From NCBI GenBank assembly GCA_021827645.1, contig JAKAVA010000083.1, positions 1-44,278 on the forward strand: 44,278 bases of DNA, given 5' to 3'. Numbering within the stretch: the stretch's first letter is position 1; each line of letters begins with the position of its first letter. The notes below the pieces were generated by a model that was not told where the DNA came from, did no database searches, and saw only the letters and a program-made list of their open reading frames with translations. A program made the position numbers and the translations under genes. Below are positions 34,227 through 44,084 of this stretch, in pieces. Origin of the DNA: Planctomycetota bacterium (GTDB lineage Bacteria > Planctomycetota > Phycisphaerae > WQYP01).

Positions 34227-35933
34227 ATGACGATACTGGATATTGCATCATGGTCATCACTGCCGATCTGGCTGCCGCCGGGCGCCGCCCTCTGTTCATC
34301 TATTCTTATCCTTGCACTTCGGCGCGAGCTTCGTATGGCGCAACAGGTCTGTCTCGCCGTTGCCCTGATCGCGGCACTGGTCGTGGTGAACGTAAAATAT
34401 GCCGCCGGAACGGGGCCGATCGCTCGCAGCGTCCCGGCGGTCCTGAGTCTGCCCGTCGCCGTATTAGGCTGGCCCGCAGTGTTCAAGTTAACTGGCGCGT
34501 CGCTGACTATTCTTATTTTTGTATTGATAGCGTTTCTGTTTTCTCTCTCGTGGCTCTTCAGCGCCAGGCCGGGAGGCAAAAATCTGTTCTGGCTCTCCGC
34601 GCAATTTGCCTTTATCTGGGGCTTGGTGACTGCATCCGATCTCGTCACCATTTTTATCTTTACCCAATTACTGATGGTGCCGCAATATTTTCTCAATCTG
34701 GGCCCCGGTAGCGCTCATCATCGCCGAATCGCCCGCCGCATGCTCATCGCCGGACTCGTCGTCGGCAGCTTGATTCTCGCTGCCGCAATCCTCATAAATC
34801 CCGTGACGCATCACCCTCGAGTGTCTCCCGATCATCGGGCGTCATTGACCGCCCTTATCTGCATCCTGACCGCTGTGTGGATCAGCCTCTCGCTCTTTCC
34901 TTTCCACAGTGTTCAGACGGCACGCATCACGTTGGACGGGCAGAATCTCCTGCCGCTGAATTCAAATGTCTGGGTCGGCCTGGCATTGATGATCTGGTTG
35001 CAACGTTCATTATTTGTCCCACAACTCGATGCGATGACCTGGCCCCTGGCGGCCGCGGCGACTACCGCGATGGCGGCCTGCTCCGTGGCGTGTTTCGCTC
35101 AGCGCGAACTTTCGCGTTCCATGGCGTATGCCGCCGCAGCGGTTTCGGCTCTCGCTTTTCTCGCATGGCTGAGCAGGAACACAATGGGCATTGTCGGATC
35201 GGTGCTAATTCTCGGCGTCCTGCCGGTCACGGTTTTTGGTTTTCAGCGGGGACTTGATCTGCTCTATCTTCAGACTCACGATATCTCCGCCTCACGCGAC
35301 GGTCGCTCCGCTTCGCGTGGCGCTACCCATCTGTTGTTCCTCCTGCTCACTGCCGCCTGCATTGGGATGCCTGCCACCGCCATATTTCGTGGGGTGTGGT
35401 TTGCGCTCATCGGTATGATCAAGGTGGCAACCTCAGCCGGACGCATCGAGTTCCGAACTGTCATATTTGGGGTACTCGCCCTTACGGCTCTCGTGCCGAT
35501 GATCTTGGGTGTCATATCGCGCAGCTTACTGGCATTTCGCGATCCGACGCAGAATATCCGCCAACCCGATTTTAGTATTTATGCGGGAGGTATCGGTACA
35601 TCGCCGGATTCCGACTTCACCGCACCCCTTAATCTGAGTACTTATATCCGTACGGCCCGGCTATGGGCGATTTTTGCGATGGTGGTATCGCTGGTTTTGG
35701 GAGTATTTCCAATCCTTGCCATCGGGCCGTTGCTTGAGTCTCTGCAACATCCAGCCACGAGATCAACACCATCTCATCCAATTCTGCCGCCAGCGCCCCC
35801 CTTTCACGAGGTCATTGTGGATCACATCTCGATCCGTGCCGCGTCAATTGAGGCGTCATTGCACTGCCGAGGGAATATCGGGCTTCGGCACCGACATAAA
35901 TCGGGTGTGCTCGAGGGGGACGTGCCTGTATGA
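34227..35933 (+). CDS. NuoM/HyfF-like antiporter-type membrane protein (divergent)
   Basis: The 568-residue protein is hydrophobic throughout most of its length, with a soluble C-terminal tail of about 60 residues. DLVTIFIFTQLLMVPQYFL (about 138-156) aligns with NuoM LFFFFWEMMLVPMYFL, but the key Glu is Gln147. ISLSLFPFHSVQ (219-230) aligns with VKVPMFPFHTWL, but the conserved Lys is Ser220. LSRSMAYAAAAVSALAFLAW and LLTAACIGMPATAIFRGVW match the later NuoM helices (GIPGTSGFVGEF-like). Loss of both charged residues argues against ordinary proton pumping. It begins eight bases after the previous gene and overlaps the next by four, so the three are one operon. Confidence 0.6.
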   Translation: MTILDIASWSSLPIWLPPGAALCSSILILALRRELRMAQQVCLAVALIAALVVVNVKYAAGTGPIARSVPAVLSLPVAVLGWPAVFKLTGASLTILIFVLIAFLFSLSWLFSARPGGKNLFWLSAQFAFIWGLVTASDLVTIFIFTQLLMVPQYFLNLGPGSAHHRRIARRMLIAGLVVGSLILAAAILINPVTHHPRVSPDHRASLTALICILTAVWISLSLFPFHSVQTARITLDGQNLLPLNSNVWVGLALMIWLQRSLFVPQLDAMTWPLAAAATTAMAACSVACFAQRELSRSMAYAAAAVSALAFLAWLSRNTMGIVGSVLILGVLPVTVFGFQRGLDLLYLQTHDISASRDGRSASRGATHLLFLLLTAACIGMPATAIFRGVWFALIGMIKVATSAGRIEFRTVIFGVLALTALVPMILGVISRSLLAFRDPTQNIRQPDFSIYAGGIGTSPDSDFTAPLNLSTYIRTARLWAIFAMVVSLVLGVFPILAIGPLLESLQHPATRSTPSHPILPPAPPFHEVIVDHISIRAASIEASLHCRGNIGLRHRHKSGVLEGDVPV

Positions 35934-37192
35934 ACTTCATCCTGCCAATGACCGTTCTCCTCCCTATTGCAATTCTTGGATTGCTGCGCCGCGCGCGACC
36001 GGAAACCCGACGAACGATTACCGCCACCGCCATGCTTCCAATGATTTTTCTTTCACTGGGCAAATGGTTCTATTGGGCGCAGCGCGGAACGCTTTCGGAC
36101 GGCCGGTTGATCTCCATTCTGGTCATCCTGTTTTCGGCAACATTTGTTTATGGCTGGTTACGGGCTACTCCAAAAACATCGATACATCCGCCGATACTGG
36201 TTCTTGCGGTTTCGCTGGTTGTTTTACTGCTTCGCGACGTCTACTGGCCACCCATCGTCATGCTGCTCAGCAATTTGCCTGTCCTTCTGACGCACCGACG
36301 CAGCGCCCTATCTCCTGCCGAAATACACAGAACGGAACGTGTGGTAACGCGTCAACGTCATAAGCTCTCCGGCAGTCTGATCGTGCCTGCCTCGATTCTC
36401 GGCGTGATATCGATGGTAGCAGCGATATTTATTCCGGTGGGGGCACATCAAGCACTTTCTTCCAGTGGCGGAGCGGCCACCGGTATGGTCGCCATGGCAT
36501 TGATCTGGCAACTCCTGCTGATGATGATGAGCGGACAATCATCCGTGCCGGGCGCATCGCCCCACACCGTCAAAGTTTTTGAAGACATGACTTGGTTGCT
36601 TCAGCGACAAATGCGCATATTTGCAGTGGTTAGCATTTTTCTCGCCCTTTTTTATCTCCGATTTGACCTCCAGCTAAGCCCGTTTGCTCTGTCCATTTTC
36701 GTGGTGCTAGCTTCAGCCACGTTCATTATTGTCGGATCGCTGATGCTGATGGAACGGAATATCGTGGGCTTGCTTTCCCTCATGGAATATTTCTGGATCG
36801 GTGTACTTCTGGCCGCTTTTTCCATACCCAATTGGCAGACTACAATTTCCCCTGAGGCAATTCTTGTTGCCCTTGCTGTAGAAATGACGGCGGACTGCTG
36901 GGTTTTGCCCGTGCTCATCACCTCCCTGGGCAGCCACCTTGATCTGGATTCCATTATCGGCTGGCGATTTCACTATCCATGGCGAGCCACCACTCTGGCA
37001 TTGCTGATTCTGGTGATGCAGTTTTTGCCGGCTATGCCGGGTTTTCACTTGCTGATTCCCATCCTCTTCACGCTGGTCGGCCGTCAAGCCTGGCTTGCAG
37101 TGTTGATCCTCGCAGCCGGTGGTGCGATGCTCGTCGCGGCATTTCGCGTTCTGGGGGCTATGTATTCACAACCATCGCAACTGAAAATCTGA
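35930..37192 (+). CDS. HyfE/NuoN-like multi-spanning membrane protein (divergent)
   Basis: This 420-residue protein has about ten hydrophobic segments. The block MERNIVGLLSLMEYFWIGVLLAAF (about 270-293), with LPVLITSLGSHLDLDSI 50 residues later, resembles HyfE of hydrogenase 4 (SQRNILRQIFGYCLMENG ... HGTLDVNNL). The first half could be a repeated or NuoN-like unit. It is about twice the usual HyfE length. The ATG overlaps the upstream stop (ATGA). In Hyf-type complexes E, F and B subunits form the membrane arm; here the order is B-, F-, E-like. I call similarity, not function. Confidence 0.5.
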   Translation: MNFILPMTVLLPIAILGLLRRARPETRRTITATAMLPMIFLSLGKWFYWAQRGTLSDGRLISILVILFSATFVYGWLRATPKTSIHPPILVLAVSLVVLLLRDVYWPPIVMLLSNLPVLLTHRRSALSPAEIHRTERVVTRQRHKLSGSLIVPASILGVISMVAAIFIPVGAHQALSSSGGAATGMVAMALIWQLLLMMMSGQSSVPGASPHTVKVFEDMTWLLQRQMRIFAVVSIFLALFYLRFDLQLSPFALSIFVVLASATFIIVGSLMLMERNIVGLLSLMEYFWIGVLLAAFSIPNWQTTISPEAILVALAVEMTADCWVLPVLITSLGSHLDLDSIIGWRFHYPWRATTLALLILVMQFLPAMPGFHLLIPILFTLVGRQAWLAVLILAAGGAMLVAAFRVLGAMYSQPSQLKI

Positions 37193-37328
37193 TCGGTGCG
37201 GAAACACAAAGAATTTCCGGGACGCGTATTTGCCAAGCGGCGGAAAAGTATCCCATCGTTGAGAACACTCTTAATGCCCCGCCGGTACAAACTGGACGAT
37301 TTACACCAAGTCCTGACCATGTAGACGT

Positions 37329-40300
37329 TCAGTCCGTCGCGTGATCTGCCGCCTCGATCTTGAGTTCGAAATACAGCTTCCGGCCGCCGAAGACTGAGAC
37401 ACGGGCTCCGCTTCCCAGTTTTTGAAATTGTCTTTCAGCCGTATTCCAATGGTGTAACTCGCAGGCACCGCGGGCATACAGGCTCCGTACCCGTTCATCG
37501 AATGGATGATACATGAAGTACTCTTTCATGGCAGGATGAAGATGACGCCATATGTGGTATGAGTGGATAAGCGACTTATGCACAAGCTGATGCGATGCGG
37601 CGTTGGTTTGAGGATAGTTGAGGATCGTTTGCGCTCCATAAAGCAGCATCAGATTCATCGGACTCGACGGTCGGCGGTAATATTCCGGGGCACGAATCAA
37701 CTCGTAAAGAAGATTATTATCGTTGTAGTACCATTTGCCATCATAGGGATCGGCACACATGGCTTCAAAATTCGTCGCGATACGGCACGCGGTGAGCGCA
37801 TCGGGCCGGGCATTAAAAGCACGAATCAGCCACGTTGAATGAGCCGGCCAGATATTCCAACGCGCGTGACGGCGCAGGTGAGCCCAGAATTGGGCCGTTA
37901 TGGCGCCGTCAATGGCGGTTATGCAGTTGGGGTTCATCATCCATGCTCGGTGATAATCGGCCAAGGCCTGGTGCATGTATGCAAGATACTTTCTTGCGTC
38001 ACGCGGTTTGAGTTGATGAATACTTTGTAACTTGGGACCGTGCAACATGGCAAGTCCGATTTGCTCTGACTCCCACGCTTGGACAAGAAAGGTGAGGATC
38101 GGCTGGGTATGCCCGGCGGTGAGCGACGGTGCAAAAGCCAAGCTTGCCGCCGCTGGAGATTGTTTTTCCGTCGCGACGTCCGTCCATAATCTGCGACACC
38201 ATTTGAAACGGGCCCCAAGCGGAATTCGGTTATCGCGGAGGAATTTTGGCAGCAGGTGCAAAGCATCAGTCAGAAAGGTACTGGCGTTGAAAACGCCCGA
38301 GGGGTGCTCCTCTTGGGCGATATGGGCCGCTATCACTGCAGCGATAAATTGATCGGTTAACGGAAAATGTCCTTTCAACAAACGAGAGGCGGAGGCGCAT
38401 GCAACTTTCGAGTACAAAGCATCGGGCCCCACGATGGCAATCGTATTGTAAGATTTGAAAAAAAGGATCAATGGATTGCGACATGCGTCATTCATGGCTT
38501 TTCCGGCGGCACGAATCATCTGATCCCTCGCGTTGCCCCGGTCACGGAGACTTCGTGCCAGCACAATGGCTTCTTCGTGCATGGCCTGGTCTGCAACATG
38601 CGTCCAGATCGCTTTTTTGGGGCTGCTTCGATCCAGGGCCCTCGCGGTGACGCGGGAAGCCCAAGCCATGTAACGGGCGTCACGCTGCCGACGGCGAACC
38701 GACCACGGCGGCAGGGAAGAGGGATGTTGCACGCGAAGGATTGCCTCTCGGCACAATCTCAGCATACTGTAGTGAGTATTCCCAAAATACATGCTTGCCG
38801 CATCCAACCCGGCAAAACATGCGAGTGGTCTGAAACTTCGCGGCCTCGTGTGAGGGAGGTAAAACGGCTGTACGAATCGCTCCATGGCAGGATGTCGGGG
38901 CCCCTGTCCGTAAAATTTAAGCAGGCGAAATGCCTCGTTCCATTTATCCGCCCATATACACAAAAATATATCCACTCCAAGATCATGTCCGCTCGCTGGT
39001 CGATGTTCAAAGTAACCAAGTATGGCAGCTTTGGCGAGTTTCCACACACTCCGCTTTCTCCAGAATTGGTGGCCAACCACAATGTAATTGAGGTTATAAA
39101 ATCCCGGCCGCCAGACGTAATTGTCATGGCATTGAATGGCGAACAGCGCGGAAAGCGCCAGGAGCGGAATTCTGGAATTCCAATGGCCGTAATGCACGCA
39201 CCACTGACCGAACCTGAACATTAAGTTTGCACTGCCATACCAGCGTCGGTGCAGTGCCCACAACATTGCGTTGCAGGCCTGATGATTGTCGGGATCAGCC
39301 TGCATCGTACGTTGGAACCATTTGGTGATCCGTCGAAGGTGCCCCAGACCCAGGTCAACGGTCATCATTTCGCAGGGCGCCTCGGGCTGCTTCGGTATGA
39401 GCTCGTAAGCCTCGCGCAGATATTGGCGAGCTGAACGCAAACGCAGATCGTAGATATGTGATGCTTTTTGCGAAACGGTGTTGGCAAAACCGTTTCCGCG
39501 GATGTACCAAGCCCCGGTGACGAATGAGTAACCCCTGAAAAACAAGTTCAGATAGCGGATCGCAGGCGACGGGTGGTGCACATCCATCGCCCGAAGAATC
39601 ATGGTGTTGGCATGCGACCAGGCATGATCTCGATCGGTAGGCCCGACAAGAGCCGCCAGATTACAAACAATTTCAGGAGCCAGAAAGCTCATGGGGACCT
39701 TCGGTTCACGAACCACTCGTGATATTAAATGCACATTTTCCCGTCCGCATGCCGCCGCCGCCTTCCAGTTTGATCCCGCCTCATAGCGATTGGCGGCGGC
39801 GGTGCTGAATTCGAGTTTTATCGCCGCCGAATAACGACTTGCCATCAGCGCCCGGAGGTCGCCTTGAATATTGCGTCTCAAGGCCCATAAGTGCCCACGT
39901 TTCCGCCAGAATGGATTGCAATCCAAAATCATGGCGATAAGCGGGTCGCGGCACCCCTCGTGAAGAGCTTTGATGGCAGCGTAAGCAACGCGAATTCGAA
40001 TGAGGCGCAGTCCCTGTGAACACCACGCATTGCGAAGATCAAACGCAGGACGGGCCTGCTCCCTCGAAAACAGGAGCAGGGCGGTTTCCGCATCGGCATC
40101 CCATCTGGGATTATGGTCTCCAACCTGCCGGTAGGCATCGAGAGTCTGGCTGAGATACCAGCGGTAGCGGCGTTGAAATCGCGCGTCGGTGATGGTTCGC
40201 TGGCTGACGCGTTCAATCGCCGCCTTGATTGCGGCGCGGGCTTCAGAATTGAGTCCCACCGTCTGAAGTTCGCGTTTCAAGATGGCCAAATCTTCCGGGG

Positions 40301-40502
40301 GTAATGCCCGGAGTTGGCCCGCCGCCGTTTGACCAACAGTACCGGGTGTTTCGCATTGATGGGCAAGTTGATCGATTTTTTGCGCACCGGCGGGAGATGG
40401 TGAAGGCGAAACGCCGGGATTTGTCATCGAACCGGAGGCAAGGCCGACGATGGTCCCGGAAAGCATCAAACCAAGCAGAGAATTGTAGATTCGACTCTTC
40501 AT
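37329..40502 (-). CDS. Large exported helical-repeat protein of unknown function
   Basis: I do not recognise this 1057-residue protein. A signal peptide (about residues 1-24, NSLLGLMLSGTIVGLASGS) is followed by a Pro/Ser linker and then an almost wholly alpha-helical body rich in Trp, Tyr, His, Arg and Ala. Segments such as LRSARQYLREAYELIPKQPEAPCEMM, FQRTMQADPDNHQACNAMLWAL and YLAYMHQALADYHRAWMMNPNC look like degenerate tetratricopeptide units, with proline-asparagine turns. The composition (many Arg and His, several Cys) would suit an extracytoplasmic scaffold. It is convergent with the antiporter-like operon, with 136 bp between and no clear terminator, and lies upstream of a tRNA gene on the other strand. 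Confidence 0.7.
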   Translation of the reverse strand: MKSRIYNSLLGLMLSGTIVGLASGSMTNPGVSPSPSPAGAQKIDQLAHQCETPGTVGQTAAGQLRALPPEDLAILKRELQTVGLNSEARAAIKAAIERVSQRTITDARFQRRYRWYLSQTLDAYRQVGDHNPRWDADAETALLLFSREQARPAFDLRNAWCSQGLRLIRIRVAYAAIKALHEGCRDPLIAMILDCNPFWRKRGHLWALRRNIQGDLRALMASRYSAAIKLEFSTAAANRYEAGSNWKAAAACGRENVHLISRVVREPKVPMSFLAPEIVCNLAALVGPTDRDHAWSHANTMILRAMDVHHPSPAIRYLNLFFRGYSFVTGAWYIRGNGFANTVSQKASHIYDLRLRSARQYLREAYELIPKQPEAPCEMMTVDLGLGHLRRITKWFQRTMQADPDNHQACNAMLWALHRRWYGSANLMFRFGQWCVHYGHWNSRIPLLALSALFAIQCHDNYVWRPGFYNLNYIVVGHQFWRKRSVWKLAKAAILGYFEHRPASGHDLGVDIFLCIWADKWNEAFRLLKFYGQGPRHPAMERFVQPFYLPHTRPRSFRPLACFAGLDAASMYFGNTHYSMLRLCREAILRVQHPSSLPPWSVRRRQRDARYMAWASRVTARALDRSSPKKAIWTHVADQAMHEEAIVLARSLRDRGNARDQMIRAAGKAMNDACRNPLILFFKSYNTIAIVGPDALYSKVACASASRLLKGHFPLTDQFIAAVIAAHIAQEEHPSGVFNASTFLTDALHLLPKFLRDNRIPLGARFKWCRRLWTDVATEKQSPAAASLAFAPSLTAGHTQPILTFLVQAWESEQIGLAMLHGPKLQSIHQLKPRDARKYLAYMHQALADYHRAWMMNPNCITAIDGAITAQFWAHLRRHARWNIWPAHSTWLIRAFNARPDALTACRIATNFEAMCADPYDGKWYYNDNNLLYELIRAPEYYRRPSSPMNLMLLYGAQTILNYPQTNAASHQLVHKSLIHSYHIWRHLHPAMKEYFMYHPFDERVRSLYARGACELHHWNTAERQFQKLGSGARVSVFGGRKLYFELKIEAADHATD

Positions 40503-40848
40503 GATGTTCTCACTTCAACTTATAATTTAGTGCAATGGCTTTCTCTATTCACTTCACTTTTGAGCGTTGAGCAGTATTTATCCTGATTGAAAAGTCTATC
40601 AAATACTGAAAACGAAGCAAATATCTATTTCCAAGCAGGCGCGAATCTTCCTCGCTTCACCCGGAGTCTGACGAAAAACATTGGTGCAGAAAAATGCCCG
40701 GAATGGGTCATCGGATATACCCCTTAAATCGGGACGCTGGGCAGGTTGTTGGCACCATTTCTGTACAATCCCCCGGCTTTCGCCGCCGCTGAATAAAATC
40801 TTGTAAAGACCCGATAGAACGCTTACTCTAATAGGCGTCGAAAAGTCC
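40503..40848. other. Intergenic region between the large helical protein and tRNA-Thr
   Basis: About 345 bp, AT-richer than its surroundings at 40503-40640. It must hold the minus-strand promoter of the 1057-residue protein and the plus-strand promoter of the tRNA. I could not settle on convincing hexamers for either. No frame shows family resemblance. Confidence 0.4.
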
Positions 40849-40920
40849 GCCGATGTAGCTCAACGGCAGAGCAACGGTTTTGTAAACCGTAGGTTGTGGG
40901 TTCGAATCCCACCATCGGCT
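40849..40920 (+). tRNA. tRNA-Thr (anticodon UGU)
   Basis: The 72-base gene folds into a full cloverleaf. The acceptor stem GCCGATG/CATCGGC is perfect, the D arm is GCTC/GAGC, and the anticodon stem ACGGT/ACCGT encloses the loop TTTGTAA, giving UGU, which reads ACA and related threonine codons. The T arm GTGGG/CCCAC encloses TTCGAAT. The discriminator base is T and CCA is not encoded. No other RNA gene is next to it. Confidence 0.97.
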
Positions 40921-41235
40921 TTTCATAAATCCCATGATGATTACGGCTTTATCTTGATTGCTCTTTCCTGGCAGCAGTTCGCCTGTCAAAAGACGATTTT
41001 GTAACGCACGATGGTATTCATAATTTGCAGCCCCGTTCCCGCGTTCATCCTTGCCTGCGCGATTTACAGGCTGTTAGCGAGACCTTTCAACGAGACTCGG
41101 CAACAGACGAACTGGCAGCATAGCGACTTATCTAAGCTCCGGTGCGATTTTGCACCACACCTGCAGTGAATCAAATGGAATCAAATAGATTGAGCATTAT
41201 TCGGGATGGCGCGGACCTTGGGCGCTTTTTCAGAG
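40921..41235. other. Intergenic region after tRNA-Thr
   Basis: About 315 bp between the tRNA and the IS630-like fragment. Frames here show no family resemblance, and I see no terminator with a T tract. It may include decayed IS sequence that is no longer recognisable. Confidence 0.4.
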
Positions 41236-41335
41236 TGCGTTCACGCGTCTCTCGATCTGTCTCGGTTGCGATAACGGTTGGAGCTACACGTATCGTCTGT
41301 TATCCGCGCTTTCTACGAATTCACCACACTATGGT
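41236..41335 (-). mobile_element. IS630-family-like fragment, copy B
   Basis: About 100 bp resemble the 5' end of copy A (7141-7240). On the minus strand ATACGTGTAGCTCC... reads IRVAPTVIATETDRETRER, compared with [19 protein letters not shown] in copy A; the ATG has become ATA. The upstream block CTTTCTACGA, in plus-strand view, is shared too. Homology ends on both sides within a few codons, so this is a decayed scrap next to the end of the beta-helix gene. Confidence 0.65.
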
Positions 41336-43245
41336 GCAGGCAGCTTTGATACGTCTGCGCCGTAACGCCACATGCCTTGCTTCGGATTAATCGCACCAAT
41401 ATAGCCGGTGGATTTACCGAGGACCGAAACCCCACTGATGAGAGCCTTTCCCCGGGGAGTGAAGTTCATGGACTTCGGATCGGTCAGAACAGACGGATCC
41501 GCAAACGCGTGATTGTTGAGAAAGGTCTTTACCACGTGCGCATTGCCTAAGGTCCCGAAAGGGCATGACACAGCCAGATTGTTGACGAGGTGGAGGTTGG
41601 CGTCTTGTACCCTTACAGAGCGATTGACTCTGGAAAACGAGGAATTACCGCACTTGTAAAACGTGTTGTTGTAGTACCAGATATCTTTACCCGCGTTCGG
41701 ACGGTGGCGCGAGACATTGTATTTCATGGGTTGGTCCACATCGATGGCAATGTTATTGTAGATATGAAATCCTGAAGAGCTGTTATCCACATAGTACGCA
41801 GCCACACCCCTGATCCATGCCCCCTTCGCCGGGCCCACGCCATTTCTGCAGACATTGTATCGCCATATGGAATTGGATGGTGGTGACGCCCCCTGCAGAT
41901 TTTCGTAAAAGGCACCTTGGTCGACAATCAACTGACAGAAATTTTCAACGTAATTGTGCTCCCAGATGTTACGTTTGGCGTATTGGCCAATCCATCGACT
42001 ATTGCCGCCCTCGATTCCAGCACCGCCAAGGTTGCGAAACGTGCAGTAGCGTACTACGTCGTCATCACCCCAGCAAAAAAGGCCGGCACAGCGTCTTGCA
42101 ATCCAGTCCATGTTCTCGAAGAGGCAGTTCTCGATTCGGGCCCGGTTGCCGCGCAGCATCATCCCACACCACCAGCTATTGGAAAAGCGGCAATTCTTGG
42201 CGACAAAGCCGTCACCCTGCACATAAACTCCTGCCGTCCCGTCGGCTGGCGTACCCCAACAGGATACCAGGCTTTGCCCCTTACGATTCTGAGGCTCGTC
42301 TTCGGGATTCGCGTTATTCTGAAATGGTGAGATGTAATTGAACGAACAATGCACCAAGGAGTCGTCGTTACCTTTCACACGGGCCGTCGCTGCCCGAAAG
42401 CGGATGTTCTGGAGGCGCACGCCGTTACCCGTAATCACCGCCCCATAGAGACGCCTGCGCAGCTCATAGTCGCCTTTCCCTTTAACCGGCGGAATCACGA
42501 TGACTTCTTTCCCATTGGAATACCACTGGCCGGGCGTGTCGAGTACCGCCCTGGCCCCGATGATATAGCCCAGCCCATGACCTCTTCCGAAACCCCCAAG
42601 ATAACCGGAGGATGCTTCCTTTGTATTGACGATGATCCGTCCGTCTGCGCGTACGCCTACGATCGGTGCCGAAACCGAGTGCCAAGCCGAAAGCTTGCGA
42701 CCTCGCTGACATATGCCGACGAAATATCCGTCGTCAAGATGTGGGAACTTCTTGCGCCCCAATCCTCGGAACTCGACATTCCCCGCAGAATCAATAGAGC
42801 ATTGAGCCCAGTCTTCATTTGAGGTCATCGGCGATGTCTTGGCCGGATAACGCGCCAGCATCAGGTGCTGCGAGCCGCAGAAAACACCATACACCGGCCC
42901 GGGGATCTTGGCTTTCAGGGCTTTCTTTCCGTTGACCTCGCAGGGCTGCATCTGGCCCGCCTCATCGCATCCGCTGATCACAACCCTTCCCTGTCCGAGT
43001 AGAGTTACGTTGTTCAGTCGCACATGAATACATTCGCGATAGATACCTGCCTGGATAACGCAGACATCGCCATCCTTCATATGAGCCAGCGCCGACGAAA
43101 TGGTCTTGTATGGCCTATTGGGTCCAACATAAAAACGCTCGGCCGCATTGGCCGACAAACCACTCGCCTCAACCAGCAGCATGGTGCAAAGGCAAATACT
43201 TCGATTCCACCGCATCAAGATTTGGAGGAGGTGCTTGGCTTTCAT
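41329..43245 (-). CDS. Exported right-handed beta-helix protein
   Basis: The predicted 638-residue protein has a signal peptide (about residues 1-34, ending SANAAE) and then RFYVGPNRPYKTISSALAHMKDGDVCVIQAGIYRE, the typical entry into a pectin-lyase-like parallel beta-helix (DUF1565-like). Repeated short strands follow (VTLLGQGRVVISG, VRLQNIRF, AKNCRFSNSWWCGMMLRG, IENCLFENMDW, VRYCTFRNLGGAGIEGG, HIYNNIAIDVDQ, WYYNNTFYKCG), with stacks of Asn and aromatic residues. Such proteins include polysaccharide lyases, epimerases and glycosidases; no catalytic set is certain here. I choose the ATG at 43245, because the frame further upstream enters the end of an IS4-like remnant at 43294. The C-terminus abuts IS630-like fragment B. 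Confidence 0.8.
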   Translation of the reverse strand: MKAKHLLQILMRWNRSICLCTMLLVEASGLSANAAERFYVGPNRPYKTISSALAHMKDGDVCVIQAGIYRECIHVRLNNVTLLGQGRVVISGCDEAGQMQPCEVNGKKALKAKIPGPVYGVFCGSQHLMLARYPAKTSPMTSNEDWAQCSIDSAGNVEFRGLGRKKFPHLDDGYFVGICQRGRKLSAWHSVSAPIVGVRADGRIIVNTKEASSGYLGGFGRGHGLGYIIGARAVLDTPGQWYSNGKEVIVIPPVKGKGDYELRRRLYGAVITGNGVRLQNIRFRAATARVKGNDDSLVHCSFNYISPFQNNANPEDEPQNRKGQSLVSCWGTPADGTAGVYVQGDGFVAKNCRFSNSWWCGMMLRGNRARIENCLFENMDWIARRCAGLFCWGDDDVVRYCTFRNLGGAGIEGGNSRWIGQYAKRNIWEHNYVENFCQLIVDQGAFYENLQGASPPSNSIWRYNVCRNGVGPAKGAWIRGVAAYYVDNSSSGFHIYNNIAIDVDQPMKYNVSRHRPNAGKDIWYYNNTFYKCGNSSFSRVNRSVRVQDANLHLVNNLAVSCPFGTLGNAHVVKTFLNNHAFADPSVLTDPKSMNFTPRGKALISGVSVLGKSTGYIGAINPKQGMWRYGADVSKLPAP

Positions 43246-43293
43246 GAAGCAGACTATAGCGGCCGTTCGGAGGCAGCACAAGAAATAAACGGC

Positions 43294-43318
43294 TCGACTC
43301 ATACCTGCTTTCGTGAGG
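43294..43318 (+). repeat. Left inverted repeat of IS4-like copy B
   Basis: Its 25 bases pair imperfectly with 44085-44109 (six mismatches). The core GACTCATACC is also present at 6411-6420 at the end of copy A. Confidence 0.75.
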
Positions 43319-44084
43319 GGAGATTTGGGTTGGATCGCAATCAAGTCGGGGTTGGTTCGTAATACTTATGGACAAAGGATTTTGGGCGCACCGAATTCGC
43401 CATAGGAAAGGAGTCTGCCATGAATCGCAAGGACGCGATTGCATGGGTGCTCTCGGTCTGCGCTCCCTGCCTTCGATTGTTACAGGCCAAAACGTTAAGT
43501 GAACTGGTCGAAGCCGCCGTGAGGTGCCCACGCATCAGCCTGCTGCGGGAGCGGACGGCCGGATGAGTACTCGGTGCAGCGTGGAACCGCCAGGCTGCTT
43601 CGTCATGTGGGATACCGCCAGGAACACTCTGTCCGGCAGAACGTGGTGATACGATGGAAAAAAGGGTTGTCCAAGCATCGGGACGAATGCTGATATCTGA
43701 TGACCGATCTGGAGGGCACTCCAGCACAGATCAGCAACTGGTACGCCCATCGCATGGATATCGAAGAGTTATTCCGTGATAAGAAGAACAAGTTCAATGG
43801 ATGGAGCCTGCGGCATACCCGCATCATCCGTGCCGATCGACTGGACCGGCTGCTGTTGATCCTGGCCTTGGCTTACATTCTGTTTTGCGGCTTGGGCCTG
43901 CTGGCCCGGAGTCGCTGTCGTCCGAGTTGCTGGACGCCCTCATCCAAAAACGACTGCAACAATTTCACGATTGGCCGCATCATGCTGGAGAAGCTCAGAA
44001 GCACCGCCAGGGAAGCTTTTCATGAACTCATCGACGCAAGCTTTGACGTCGTACCGACGTTCGCCACCTTTATCCCGGAGATGC

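Noticed and set aside
38367-39224. 285-codon open frame opposite the 1057-residue protein
   Set aside because: No motif or start signal; the minus-strand frame has a signal peptide and runs 3.2 kb without a stop.
40849-41335. tRNA-Thr as an attachment site for an integrated element
   Set aside because: No integrase gene and no repeat of the tRNA 3' end were seen; the nearby IS630-like scrap does not use tRNA sites.
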